DNA of 64,000 bases from DATCMH01 sp036563505 (lineage in GTDB: Bacteria > Pseudomonadota > Alphaproteobacteria > Rhizobiales > Beijerinckiaceae). Location: NCBI GenBank assembly GCA_036563505.1, contig DATCMH010000002.1:186001-250000 (forward strand). The letters run 5' to 3'. Positions 50,004 to 57,746 of this stretch are shown here, piece by piece. The notes under the pieces are model-generated. The model saw only the letters and a list, made by a program, of their open reading frames with translations. It was not told where the DNA came from and searched no databases. Numbering within the stretch: the first letter of the stretch is position 1; every line of letters begins with the position of its first letter. A program made the translations under genes and the position numbers.

Positions 50004-51530
50004 ATGGACAATCTGAGCCAGCTGATGATGGGCTTCCAGGTGGCCCTCACCTGGCAAAACGTCGCCTTCATGGTCATCGGTGTGCTGCTCGGCATCGTGG
50101 TCGGCGTCCTGCCGGGCTTGGGCGGTCCGAACGGGGTGGCGATCCTCCTGCCGCTCACCTTCGGCATGGACCCGACCTCCGCGATCATCCTGCTCTCGTC
50201 GATCTACTGGGGCGCGCTGTTCGGCGGCGCCATTACCTCGATCCTCTTCAACATCCCGGGCGAGGCTTGGTCGGTGGCCACGACGTTCGACGGCTATCCC
50301 ATGGCGCAGCAGGGGCGCGCCGGCGAGGCCCTCACCGCCGCCTTCACCGCGTCCTTCATCGGGGCGCTCGCCGGCGTGGTGCTCATCACCTTCGTGGCGC
50401 CGCTCGTCGCGCGCTTCGCGCTGCGCTTCGGGCCGGCGGAATTCTTCGGCGTGTTCTTCCTCACCTTCTGCTCCTTCGTGGGCATGGGGAGGGAGAACAA
50501 GGCCAAGATCGTGGTGTCGCTGTCGCTGGGATTCCTCCTCGCGGCGGTGGGCCTCGACACCATCTCGGGCGATCTTCGCATGACGTTCGGCCAGAGCGAA
50601 CTCATGAAGGGCTTCGACTTCCTCGTCGTGGTTATCGGCCTGTTCGGCGTGTCCGAGATCCTGCTCACCATCGAGGAAGGATTGCACTTCAAGGGCAAGC
50701 GCGCGGCGATCGACCTCGCGGTAGTGCTGCGCACCTGGGCGTCGCTACCCCGCTATTGGCTGACCCTGGTGCGTTCCTCGATCGTCGGCATGTGGATGGG
50801 CGTGACTCCGGGCGGGGCGATCGCTGCCTCCTTCATGGGCTACGGCCTCGCCAAACGCTTCTCCAAGACGCCTGAGCGCTTCGGCAAGGGCGCGGTCGAG
50901 GGCGTGCTGGCACCGGAGACGGCGGCGCACGCGGCGGGCACTTCCGCCCTCCTACCAATGCTGGCGCTCGGCATCCCGGGCTCGGCCACGGCCGCCGTGC
51001 TGCTCGGCGGCCTCCTGATCTGGGGGCTTCAGCCCGGGCCGCTGCTGTTCGTCGAGAAGAAGGAATTCGTCTGGGGCCTCATCGCCTCGATGTATCTCGG
51101 CAACGTGGCGGGGCTCATCATCGTGCTCGCCACCGTGCCGGTCTTCGCGGCGATCATGCGCATCCCCTTCGCGCTGGTCGCGCCGCTCATTCTCATCATC
51201 TGCGCCATCGGCGCCTACACGGTGGAGTCGAACCAGTTCGACATCTGGCAGATGCTGGTGTTCGGCCTCGTCGGCTACGTCTTCAAGAAGCTCGACTATC
51301 CCCTCGCGCCCCTCGTGCTGGCGCTCGTGCTCGGGGACCGCGCCGAGGACGCCTTCCGCCAGGCGCTACTGGGCTCGGGCGGCTCGCTCTCCGTGTTCTT
51401 CGCGAACCCCCTCGTCTCGACCCTCATGGTCCTCGCGCTCACGCTCCTGTTCTGGGGGCCATTGAGCGACCTCCTCGTACGCCTGCGGGGGCGCGGCGCC
51501 ACCAAGAGCGCCGTCTCGACGCCGACCTGA
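50004..51530 (+). CDS. tctA: Tripartite tricarboxylate transporter large membrane subunit (TctA)
   Basis: A 508-residue, 11-12 TM permease. GVLPGLGGPNGVAILLPLTF near residue 35, ILFNIPGEAWSVATTFDGYP and MWMGVTPGGAIAASFMGYGL match the TctA family, and LALGIPGSATAAVLLGGLL is the second signature. It uses the ion gradient to import the carboxylate caught by TctC. Confidence 0.96.
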   Translation: MDNLSQLMMGFQVALTWQNVAFMVIGVLLGIVVGVLPGLGGPNGVAILLPLTFGMDPTSAIILLSSIYWGALFGGAITSILFNIPGEAWSVATTFDGYPMAQQGRAGEALTAAFTASFIGALAGVVLITFVAPLVARFALRFGPAEFFGVFFLTFCSFVGMGRENKAKIVVSLSLGFLLAAVGLDTISGDLRMTFGQSELMKGFDFLVVVIGLFGVSEILLTIEEGLHFKGKRAAIDLAVVLRTWASLPRYWLTLVRSSIVGMWMGVTPGGAIAASFMGYGLAKRFSKTPERFGKGAVEGVLAPETAAHAAGTSALLPMLALGIPGSATAAVLLGGLLIWGLQPGPLLFVEKKEFVWGLIASMYLGNVAGLIIVLATVPVFAAIMRIPFALVAPLILIICAIGAYTVESNQFDIWQMLVFGLVGYVFKKLDYPLAPLVLALVLGDRAEDAFRQALLGSGGSLSVFFANPLVSTLMVLALTLLFWGPLSDLLVRLRGRGATKSAVSTPT

Positions 51531-51533
51531 GCC

Positions 51534-51695
51534 TCAAGCGACGCTGCGGCGCAGGATCAGGTAGCAGGCGAGCGTCGCGCACAGCGTGATCGTGAACATC
51601 AGCCCGAGTTGGATCGTGCCGTCCGTGCTGAGGCAGCCCGGCAGGTCTACCCCGCGGCAGACGGTCGACCCGACGTTGTAGGCTAGTTTCGTCAT
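51534..51695 (-). CDS. Small membrane protein (53 residues)
   Basis: ATG 51695 to TGA 51534 reads MTKLAYNVGSTVCRGVDLPG, then CLSTDGTIQLGLMFTITLCA and TLACYLILRRSVA. It has one C-terminal membrane helix (about residues 31-48) and four cysteines. It converges on tctA with 3 nt between stops. It is not recognised; it is the first in a run of four small genes on this strand. Confidence 0.6.
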   Translation of the reverse strand: MTKLAYNVGSTVCRGVDLPGCLSTDGTIQLGLMFTITLCATLACYLILRRSVA

Positions 51696-51802
51696 GACGT
51701 GACACCTTCGTCCGGATCACCGGTCCGGCGAGGTTGACGCCAAGGTTTGAAACCGTGGTTAAGCCGTTCTGAAGGCTTTGAGCGAGCGGCGATGCCGCGC
51801 CG

Positions 51803-51922
51803 TCAGGCGTGAGCGAGCAGAACCATCAGCACGGTCAGGGCCGCGGTCGAGGACACGAAGCCGACGAGGGCCGCGGTGAACGATAGGTGACGCTCGGCGG
51901 GAAGGGCTGCGGTCGGGGTCAT
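51803..51922 (-). CDS. Very small membrane protein (39 residues)
   Basis: MTPTAALPAERHLSFTAALV then GFVSSTAALTVLMVLLAHA. One membrane helix covers about residues 14-38. A strong AAGGAGG lies 7 nt before the ATG, better than for most genes in this window, which is the main reason to believe it. Function unknown. Confidence 0.6.
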   Translation of the reverse strand: MTPTAALPAERHLSFTAALVGFVSSTAALTVLMVLLAHA

Positions 51923-52011
51923 GGTCGCCTCCTTGGGGCGAAGTTCGTGGGTGTTGATATGGAACCGAACGGGTCGGGCCGGCGTGCGCTGGCGCACACG
52001 CGGCGCCGGAT

Positions 52012-52155
52012 TCAAAAAGGATCGGCGGCGTGGCGCTCGTGCCAGCGCGGACCGGGGCCGCGCATGTAGTGGAGCTCGGGGCGGTAAGGATCGCGCCACT
52101 CCGCGAGAATGGTGCGGACCGCGGCCCGGAGGCGGCCGAAGAGGTGAGCGATCAT
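52012..52155 (-). CDS. Small hydrophilic hypothetical protein (47 residues)
   Basis: MIAHLFGRLRAAVRTILAEW, then RDPYRPELHYMRGPGPRWHE and RHAADPF. It is basic and aromatic-rich with an amphipathic N-terminal helix. It starts 7 nt downstream of the DUF6894 gene stop, which suggests co-expression. The family is not recognised. Confidence 0.6.
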   Translation of the reverse strand: MIAHLFGRLRAAVRTILAEWRDPYRPELHYMRGPGPRWHERHAADPF

Positions 52156-52162
52156 GGCCGCC

Positions 52163-52399
52163 TCAGTGAACCGGGCGCTTCACGAAGGCGAAGGGCACCA
52201 CGAGGCGCTCCGCGCCGTCCTCGTCGGCGACAAGGATGCGCCAGTCCCGGAAATCCGAGAGGCCGGACGCGTGAGTCATGACGGCCTGCGCCGCGGCCAC
52301 GGCCCGGTCGCGAGCCTCGGCCAGATCGGCCACGATCGCGCCGCGGGCGTCGCGGTGCGCCGCGTCGGCATGGGTGCAGTGGAAGTAGAGATGGGCCAT
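52163..52399 (-). CDS. DUF6894-like small protein
   Basis: A 78-residue protein: MAHLYFHCTHADAAHRDARG, then AIVADLAEARDRAVAAAQAV, and DWRILVADEDGAERLVVPFA. This beta-(Asp-rich loop)-helix-beta pattern matches DUF6894, small proteins numerous in Methylobacterium-type genomes with no known role. GAAGGGAG precedes the ATG. Confidence 0.78.
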   Translation of the reverse strand: MAHLYFHCTHADAAHRDARGAIVADLAEARDRAVAAAQAVMTHASGLSDFRDWRILVADEDGAERLVVPFAFVKRPVH

Positions 52400-52787
52400 G
52401 ACGGGCTCCCTTCGATGAGAGCGGTGTAGGAGCCCGGCGTTCCAGCGCGGTGTCGCAGCGGAAGCGTATTCGTTTCTGGTGTGTTTCGAGGATGCTGAAC
52501 GGCGCGGACCGCTGCTCACGCAGCGCCTCCTCTCCCGGCCGGCTTTGCCGGCCATCCTCTCCCGCTAAAGGGGAGAGGGTTCCGCGCGCCACCTTCTCCC
52601 CTTTAGCGGGAGAAGGTGCCCCTTGCGTCAGCAAGGGGCGGATGAGGGGTGCCGGGCTTAGACCCGAGCACCTCAGACCATCATCCATATCGTTCGCGGG
52701 CTCGACCCGCGAACCTCGGCGCGAAGCCGTCAACGCCTCCGAACCGGGATGGCCGGGTCAAGCCCGGCCATGACGGCGGGAACGCCT
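52400..52787. other. Repeat-filled gap upstream of the DUF6894 gene
   Basis: A 388 bp gap consisting mainly of the composite repeat at 52530-52774. Bases 52440-52500 hold TCGCAGCGGAAGCGTATTCG and should include the promoter for the leftward small genes. No gene is visible. Confidence 0.6.
52530..52774. repeat. Composite repeat B+C, copy 3
   Basis: The B part shows GGCCGGCTTTGCCGGCC, CCTCTCCCGCTAAAGGGGAG, CTTCTCCCCTTTAGCGGGAG and CCCCTTGCGTCAGCAAGGGG hairpins, then GATGAGGGGTGCCGGGC. After a 37 bp spacer the C part runs CGTTCGCGGGCTCGACCCGC to GGTCAAGCCCGGCCATGAC. Same order and orientation as at 37378. Confidence 0.88.
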
Positions 52788-53648
52788 CTACCCTTTATAC
52801 TTCTCGCCCAGTGCCAGCATTTCTGGCGTGCCGATCACGGCGTTCAGTCCGGTGAGGTCGAGCATGCGGTCGCGGTAGGGCGCCGTGGTGCCGTGGGCGC
52901 GCAGGCTCGCGAAATAGCCTTGCAGGGCATGGACCAAGGCGCGGGTCGTACCGCCGGGGAAAATCACGATGGAAAAGCCGAGCGCGTGAAGCTCGCCCGC
53001 ATCCCGGATCGGCGTCGCGCCCCCCTCCACCATGTTGGCAAGCAACGGCGCGCGGCCCCGAAAGCGTGCGGCGACGGCGCCGAGTTCTTCGACGGACGGG
53101 GGAGCCTCGATGAAGATCACGTCGGCGCCGGCCTCGCGGTAGGCTTCGGCCCGGTCGAGGGCCGCCGAAAAACCTTCCACCGCGATGGCATCGGTGCGGG
53201 CGATGACGAGGGTCTCGGGCGAGCGCCGGGCGTCGAGGGCCGCCTTCACCTTGCCGACCATCTCAGCCGTCGGGATCACGGCCTTGTCGGCGAGATGCCC
53301 GCAGCGTTTGGGGAGCGTCTGATCCTCGATCTGGATCGCCGACGCGCCTCGGGCCTCGAAGAGCCGCACCGTGCGCTGCACGTTGAGCGCGTTGCCGTGG
53401 CCGTTGTCGGCGTCGACGATAAGGGGCAGCTCGACCCGCTCGCGGATCTGGCCGATGACATCGGCCACCTCGCTCATCGCGACGAGGCCGATATCGGGCC
53501 GGCCGAAGCGGTTGTACGCGATGCTGGCGCCGGACAGGTAAGCGGCGCGAAAGCCCGCCTGCTCGATGAGGAGCGCGGTCAGCGCGTCGTAGCAGCCCGG
53601 CGCGAGGATCAGCTCGCCGGCCGCGAGCATGGCGGAGAGGCTCGTCAT
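52788..53648 (-). CDS. Isocitrate lyase/PEP mutase superfamily lyase (PrpB-like)
   Basis: A 286-residue TIM-barrel enzyme. GCYDALTALLIEQAGF, LPLIVDADNGHGNALNVQRT (metal Asp residues), and LPKRCGHLADKAVI. The KRCGH sequence is the catalytic loop of isocitrate and 2-methylisocitrate lyases, so C-C bond cleavage is more likely than PEP mutase action. It is the last gene of the long catabolic operon, overlapping the FAD dehydrogenase stop (ATGA). The product set probably includes pyruvate, glyoxylate or succinate-like acids; the true substrate is unknown. Confidence 0.88.
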   Translation of the reverse strand: MTSLSAMLAAGELILAPGCYDALTALLIEQAGFRAAYLSGASIAYNRFGRPDIGLVAMSEVADVIGQIRERVELPLIVDADNGHGNALNVQRTVRLFEARGASAIQIEDQTLPKRCGHLADKAVIPTAEMVGKVKAALDARRSPETLVIARTDAIAVEGFSAALDRAEAYREAGADVIFIEAPPSVEELGAVAARFRGRAPLLANMVEGGATPIRDAGELHALGFSIVIFPGGTTRALVHALQGYFASLRAHGTTAPYRDRMLDLTGLNAVIGTPEMLALGEKYKG

Positions 53649-55063
53649 GCTGGCACTTCCTCGGACACCCCAAGGCTGATCGCCGCGGCGCCGCGCCCCG
53701 CGGCAGCGCCCAGCGCCACGGCCGTGAGGAGGCCTGCCCCGGAGAGGTAGCCCCAGCCGCTTGGGCCAGCGAGGCCCCGCGCCGCGCCGCCGCCCGCGAA
53801 GAGGTTAGGGAAAGGCGTGCTGTCCTGGCGCAGAACCCGCCCCTCTCCGTCGGTGCACAAGCCGCCCTGCGTGTGCAGCAGGGCTGCCGTTACCTTCACG
53901 GCGCGGTAGGGAGCCTTGAGGCGCTTGTCGGGCGTGAAGTGCCGCCCGAAGCGGTCCGTGCCCCCATCGACAGCGAGGGCGTCGGCTTCGGCCAGGGTCG
54001 CGGCGAGCGGCGCGGTGGGCAGCCCGAGGCGGGCGGCGAGTGTCGGTACATCGGGTGCCTCGACCACGGCGCCGGCCCTTACGGCCTGGCGGTAGTCATC
54101 GACCTGCGAGACGATGTGGTGGATGCGCTCGTCGAAGATGCTCCAGGCCTGGGCGCCCGGCTGCTGCAACACGTCGGCCGCAGCCTCGGAGTAGCCGCGG
54201 GACTCGTCGGCGAAGCGCTCGCCCAGCGCGTTCACCTGGACGCCGCCCTCGCGCATCGTGCCCCAGGTGATCTGGACGCCGTGGGCGGCCGCGATGCTGG
54301 CATGGGCCTGGTAGCTGCCGAGATCGGCCGTCTTGGCCCCGAGCGCCTCGCCCCAGCGCAGGGCGTGACCCGTGTTGCCGGGATGGCTGAAGCAAAAAGC
54401 CTCCGCCACGTCCGGGCAGTGGCGGGCGACGAGGTCCCGGTCGGCCGCGAAGCCGCTGCAGGCCAGCACGAGAGCGTCGCAGGCCAGCGCCTCGCGGACG
54501 CCGTCCGAGCGGGTCGCGACGAGGCCGAGCACCCGTCCCTCGCGGTCCACGACGAGGTCCTCGACGAGGGCCTGCGTGGCGATAGGAATGCCCACGCCCT
54601 CCACCGCGGTCACGAGCGCCCCGAGCAGCTCCTCGCCGTTGCGGTTGGGCGTCGCGTGCATCCGCAGGCGGCTGTGGCCGTGATAGGTGAAGTCGTCGAT
54701 GACCTCGAAAGGCATCGCGAGGCGCTCCCCCAACCACTCGATGGTCGGGCCGGAGAGCCGGGCGACGGCGAGCGCCAGATCCGGGTCGGTCTGGCCGCGG
54801 GTCTCAGCCATGAAATCGGCCGCGAGGATCTCAGGGGCGTCCTCGATGCCCTTGGCGCGCTGGTAGCGGGTGCCGGCGGCGGGGATCTGCCCCGTCGACA
54901 TGCCGGTGAGACCGTAGGGCCGCGCGTCGCGCTCGAAGATCACCACCTCGGCACCGGCTTCGCTCGCGGCGAGCGCCGCGGTCAGTCCGCAGGCGCCGGC
55001 GCCGATCACCGCGACGCCGATACGGTGCTCGAAGAGATTGTTCGGTTCGATCAGAACCGCCAT
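53645..55063 (-). CDS. FAD-dependent dehydrogenase (fumarate reductase/tricarballylate dehydrogenase-like)
   Basis: A 472-residue flavoprotein: N-terminal FAD motif VAVIGAGACGLTAALAASEA, the middle GHSRLRMHATPNRNGEELL, the capping domain, and the C-terminal FAD-binding stretch NLFAGGGAARGLAGPSGWGY. This is the fold of fumarate reductase flavoprotein subunits, TcuA and 3-ketosteroid dehydrogenases, which add or remove a C-C double bond. ATG 55063 is used since the frame to 55315 runs into the preceding gene. It lies 11 nt after the isochorismatase-like gene. Confidence 0.88.
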   Translation of the reverse strand: MAVLIEPNNLFEHRIGVAVIGAGACGLTAALAASEAGAEVVIFERDARPYGLTGMSTGQIPAAGTRYQRAKGIEDAPEILAADFMAETRGQTDPDLALAVARLSGPTIEWLGERLAMPFEVIDDFTYHGHSRLRMHATPNRNGEELLGALVTAVEGVGIPIATQALVEDLVVDREGRVLGLVATRSDGVREALACDALVLACSGFAADRDLVARHCPDVAEAFCFSHPGNTGHALRWGEALGAKTADLGSYQAHASIAAAHGVQITWGTMREGGVQVNALGERFADESRGYSEAAADVLQQPGAQAWSIFDERIHHIVSQVDDYRQAVRAGAVVEAPDVPTLAARLGLPTAPLAATLAEADALAVDGGTDRFGRHFTPDKRLKAPYRAVKVTAALLHTQGGLCTDGEGRVLRQDSTPFPNLFAGGGAARGLAGPSGWGYLSGAGLLTAVALGAAAGRGAAAISLGVSEEVPA

Positions 55064-55074
55064 CGTGCTCCTCC

Positions 55075-55701
55075 TCACCCCTTGATCGCATCGAAGCCGG
55101 CCGCGACCTCGGCGCAGGTCGCGATGGCCGCGACGGAGCGCAGGGCCGCGATGTTCACGTCGTGCAGGCTCGGGTCGATGGTGGCGCAGCCGTCGCTGAG
55201 CAGGGTGCAGCCGAACTCCCGCACCTGCGCTCCCCGCACCGTCGAGGCGACCCCGCCGTTCGTGACGATGCCGCCGACGACGAGATGCGTGATCCCCTCG
55301 TGGCGCAGGACCCATTCGAGGCGGCTTTGGTGGAAGCCGTCGTAGGCTACTTTCTCGACGGGGATGTTCTGAGGCTCGCCCTCGCCGGGCTTGAGGTCGT
55401 CAAGGGTGTCGTGGCCCCAGGAGCCCGAGGCGAAGTCGCCCCGGCGCAGGAAGGGGCGCAGTTTTCTTAAGTGAGCCGAAACGTGGGGCTCGCCGTCGCG
55501 GCCGTGGACGAGGGTGAAGTGGGTCGTCACGACGAGGATGCCGGCGCGCCGCGCGGCCTTGGCCACGCCGGCGAGCCGCGGCACCGCGGCGGCGATCGCC
55601 TCCGAGCGGATGCCGCCGCGGGCATAGGCGCCGTGCGGATGCACGAAGTCGTTCTGCATGTCGCAGAGGAGGAGCGCCGTCGTGGCGGGGTCGAAGCTCA
55701 T
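55075..55701 (-). CDS. Isochorismatase-fold hydrolase lacking the catalytic cysteine
   Basis: A 208-residue protein of the isochorismatase/nicotinamidase superfamily. Two of three catalytic positions are present: Asp14 in LLCDMQNDFV and Lys117 in VEKVAYDGF. The third, normally Cys in TxxCV, is Gly150 in GGIVTNGGVAST. Loss of this Cys is known in true isochorismatases such as PhzD and EntB, which cut an enol ether rather than an amide. So amidase activity is doubtful. The start overlaps the hyuA stop (ATGA). Confidence 0.88.
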   Translation of the reverse strand: MSFDPATTALLLCDMQNDFVHPHGAYARGGIRSEAIAAAVPRLAGVAKAARRAGILVVTTHFTLVHGRDGEPHVSAHLRKLRPFLRRGDFASGSWGHDTLDDLKPGEGEPQNIPVEKVAYDGFHQSRLEWVLRHEGITHLVVGGIVTNGGVASTVRGAQVREFGCTLLSDGCATIDPSLHDVNIAALRSVAAIATCAEVAAGFDAIKG

Positions 55702-57746
55702 GCGCGGCGCGTGATGACGGTGTTGCCGAAACGGTCGACCCGGGCCTCGAGGTCCGGCTCCACGAGGATCGTGGTGTCGGGCTGCTCCAGGATTGCCGGT
55801 CCTGCGATCACCGCGCCGACGGGCAGGTCGAGCCGGGCGTAGATCGCCGTCTCGTGCCAGCGGCCCGAGAACCAGACCCGGCGCGTGCCGCGCCGCGCGC
55901 CCTCGACGGTGAGGCCGGCGGCCGGGGCGAGGAGCGACAGGTCGAAGCGGGGACGCCGCCCCGTGACGGTCACGCGCAAGTTGATGATCCGGCGCGCCAC
56001 TCCGGGCAGCGTGCCACCATAGGCTTCCGTGTAGACGCGGTCGAAGGCCGCGCCGATCGCGGCCTCGTCGAGCGCGCTAGCGCCCGCGTCGAGGGGCACG
56101 GCGATGGTGTGGCTCTGGCCGACATAGGCCATGTCGAGCTCGGCGGCCTTGTCGATGCCGGCGAAGGTCACGCCCGATGCTGCGACCGCCGCGCGGCCTT
56201 CGCCGGCCAGGGCCGAAAGCTTCTCCGCCACGGTCGAAAGATCAGCCTGCCCCAGCACGGCGTTGACCGTCTGCACCGCGTCCTGGCGCATGTCGGCGAT
56301 GACGCAACCCAGGGCCGAGGTGATGCCGGGAAAGCGCGGCACGAGGGTCGCGTTGAGGCCGACATCCTTCATCAGCGCGCCGGCATGGAGCGCCCCGCCC
56401 CCACCGAAGGGCATGAGCGCGAAGCCGCGCGGGTCGTAACCTTTCTCGATCGAGACGAGGCGGATGGCGCCCGCCATCTGGGCGTTCGCGACGTCGATGA
56501 TGGCTTCCGCTGCCGCCATGGCATCGAGGCCGAGGGGTCGCGCGACGTGGCGCTCGATGGCGGCTCGCGCCGCCTCCACGTCGAGGCGCTTCAGCTTGCC
56601 GCCGATCGGCCGATCGGCGTTGATGCGCCCGAGCAGCACGTTGGCGTCCGTCACCGTCGGGCGCTCGTTGCCGAGGCCGTAGGCCGCGGGCCCCGGGTTC
56701 GATCCCGCCGATTCCGGACCGATGGTGAGAAGGCCGCCGGAATCCACCGCCGCGATCGAGCCGCCGCCCGCGCCGATCGTGTGGATGTCGATCATCGGCG
56801 TGCGGATGACGAGGCCGAAATCGATGGCGGTCTGTGCCCTGACCGCGGCGGTGCCCTTGGCGACGAGGGACACGTCGAAGCTCGTGCCGCCCATGTCGCC
56901 GGTGATGACGTCGGGAAAGCCCGCGGCCTCGGCGATGGCGCTCGCCGCGATGACGCCGGCCGCCGGCCCCGACAGCGCCGTGCGGACGGGCAGCCGGCTC
57001 GCCGTTTCCACCGTCATCACGCCGCCGTTCGACTGCACGATAAGCACCTGGCCGGAAAAGCCTTTGTCGCGCAGCGAGCCTTCGAGGCGGTCGAAGTAGC
57101 GCGAGACCACGGGCTGGAGGTAGGCGTTCAGCGCCGTCGTCGAGGTGCGCTCGAACTCGCGGATCTCGGGCAGAATCTCCGTCGAGCGCTGCACGTAGAG
57201 GTGGGGCAGCGCCGCCCGGATCGCCTCCACCGCCGCCCGCTCATGGGCGTCGTTGGCGTAGGCGTTGATGAAGGCGACGCAGATCGCCTGGGCTCCTGCG
57301 GCGGCGAGTTCTTGGGCGGCCGCCATCGCCTCGTCGAGGGCGAGGGGCGTGTGGATCGAGCCGTCGGCGAGCACGCGTTCCGTCACCTCGGCGCGCATGC
57401 GGCGGGGCACGACGGGCTCGAAGCTGCCGGTGAGCCCCCAGGTGCGGGGCCGGTCGCGGCGGCGCATCTCCAGGATGTCGCGAAAGCCTCGCGTGGCGAT
57501 GAGGCCGATGACGGCGCCCTTGCGCTCCAGGAGCGCGTTCGTCGCCGTCGTCGTGCCGTGGACGAGGGTGGCGATCTCCCCGATCACGTCGCCCTGCGAG
57601 GCCACGCCCTGGACGATGCCGTCGGCCTGGTTGTCGAGGGTCGTCGCAACCTTCGCCGTCGCGTAGCGGCCGGCGCCTGCGTCGAGGAAGAAGAGGTCGG
57701 TGAAGGTGCCGCCGACATCGACGCCGACGATGGTGCCGGCGCTCAT
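55698..57746 (-). CDS. hyuA: Hydantoinase/oxoprolinase subunit A
   Basis: A 682-residue ASKHA-fold ATP-dependent subunit: GVDVGGTFTDLFFLDAGAG at the N-terminus, LVHGTTTATNALLERKGAV, GDMGGTSFDVSLVAKG and GAGGGSIAAVDSGGL. With HyuB it opens cyclic amides such as N-methylhydantoin, 5-oxoproline or lactams using ATP. It belongs to a ten-gene operon with an ABC transporter and lyase genes, and overlaps hyuB by ATGA. Confidence 0.93.
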   Translation of the reverse strand: MSAGTIVGVDVGGTFTDLFFLDAGAGRYATAKVATTLDNQADGIVQGVASQGDVIGEIATLVHGTTTATNALLERKGAVIGLIATRGFRDILEMRRRDRPRTWGLTGSFEPVVPRRMRAEVTERVLADGSIHTPLALDEAMAAAQELAAAGAQAICVAFINAYANDAHERAAVEAIRAALPHLYVQRSTEILPEIREFERTSTTALNAYLQPVVSRYFDRLEGSLRDKGFSGQVLIVQSNGGVMTVETASRLPVRTALSGPAAGVIAASAIAEAAGFPDVITGDMGGTSFDVSLVAKGTAAVRAQTAIDFGLVIRTPMIDIHTIGAGGGSIAAVDSGGLLTIGPESAGSNPGPAAYGLGNERPTVTDANVLLGRINADRPIGGKLKRLDVEAARAAIERHVARPLGLDAMAAAEAIIDVANAQMAGAIRLVSIEKGYDPRGFALMPFGGGGALHAGALMKDVGLNATLVPRFPGITSALGCVIADMRQDAVQTVNAVLGQADLSTVAEKLSALAGEGRAAVAASGVTFAGIDKAAELDMAYVGQSHTIAVPLDAGASALDEAAIGAAFDRVYTEAYGGTLPGVARRIINLRVTVTGRRPRFDLSLLAPAAGLTVEGARRGTRRVWFSGRWHETAIYARLDLPVGAVIAGPAILEQPDTTILVEPDLEARVDRFGNTVITRRA

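Noticed and set aside
37160..52774. CRISPR interpretation of the intergenic repeats
   Set aside because: The units are irregular, dyad-symmetric and spread over many loci, without evenly spaced spacers or cas genes.
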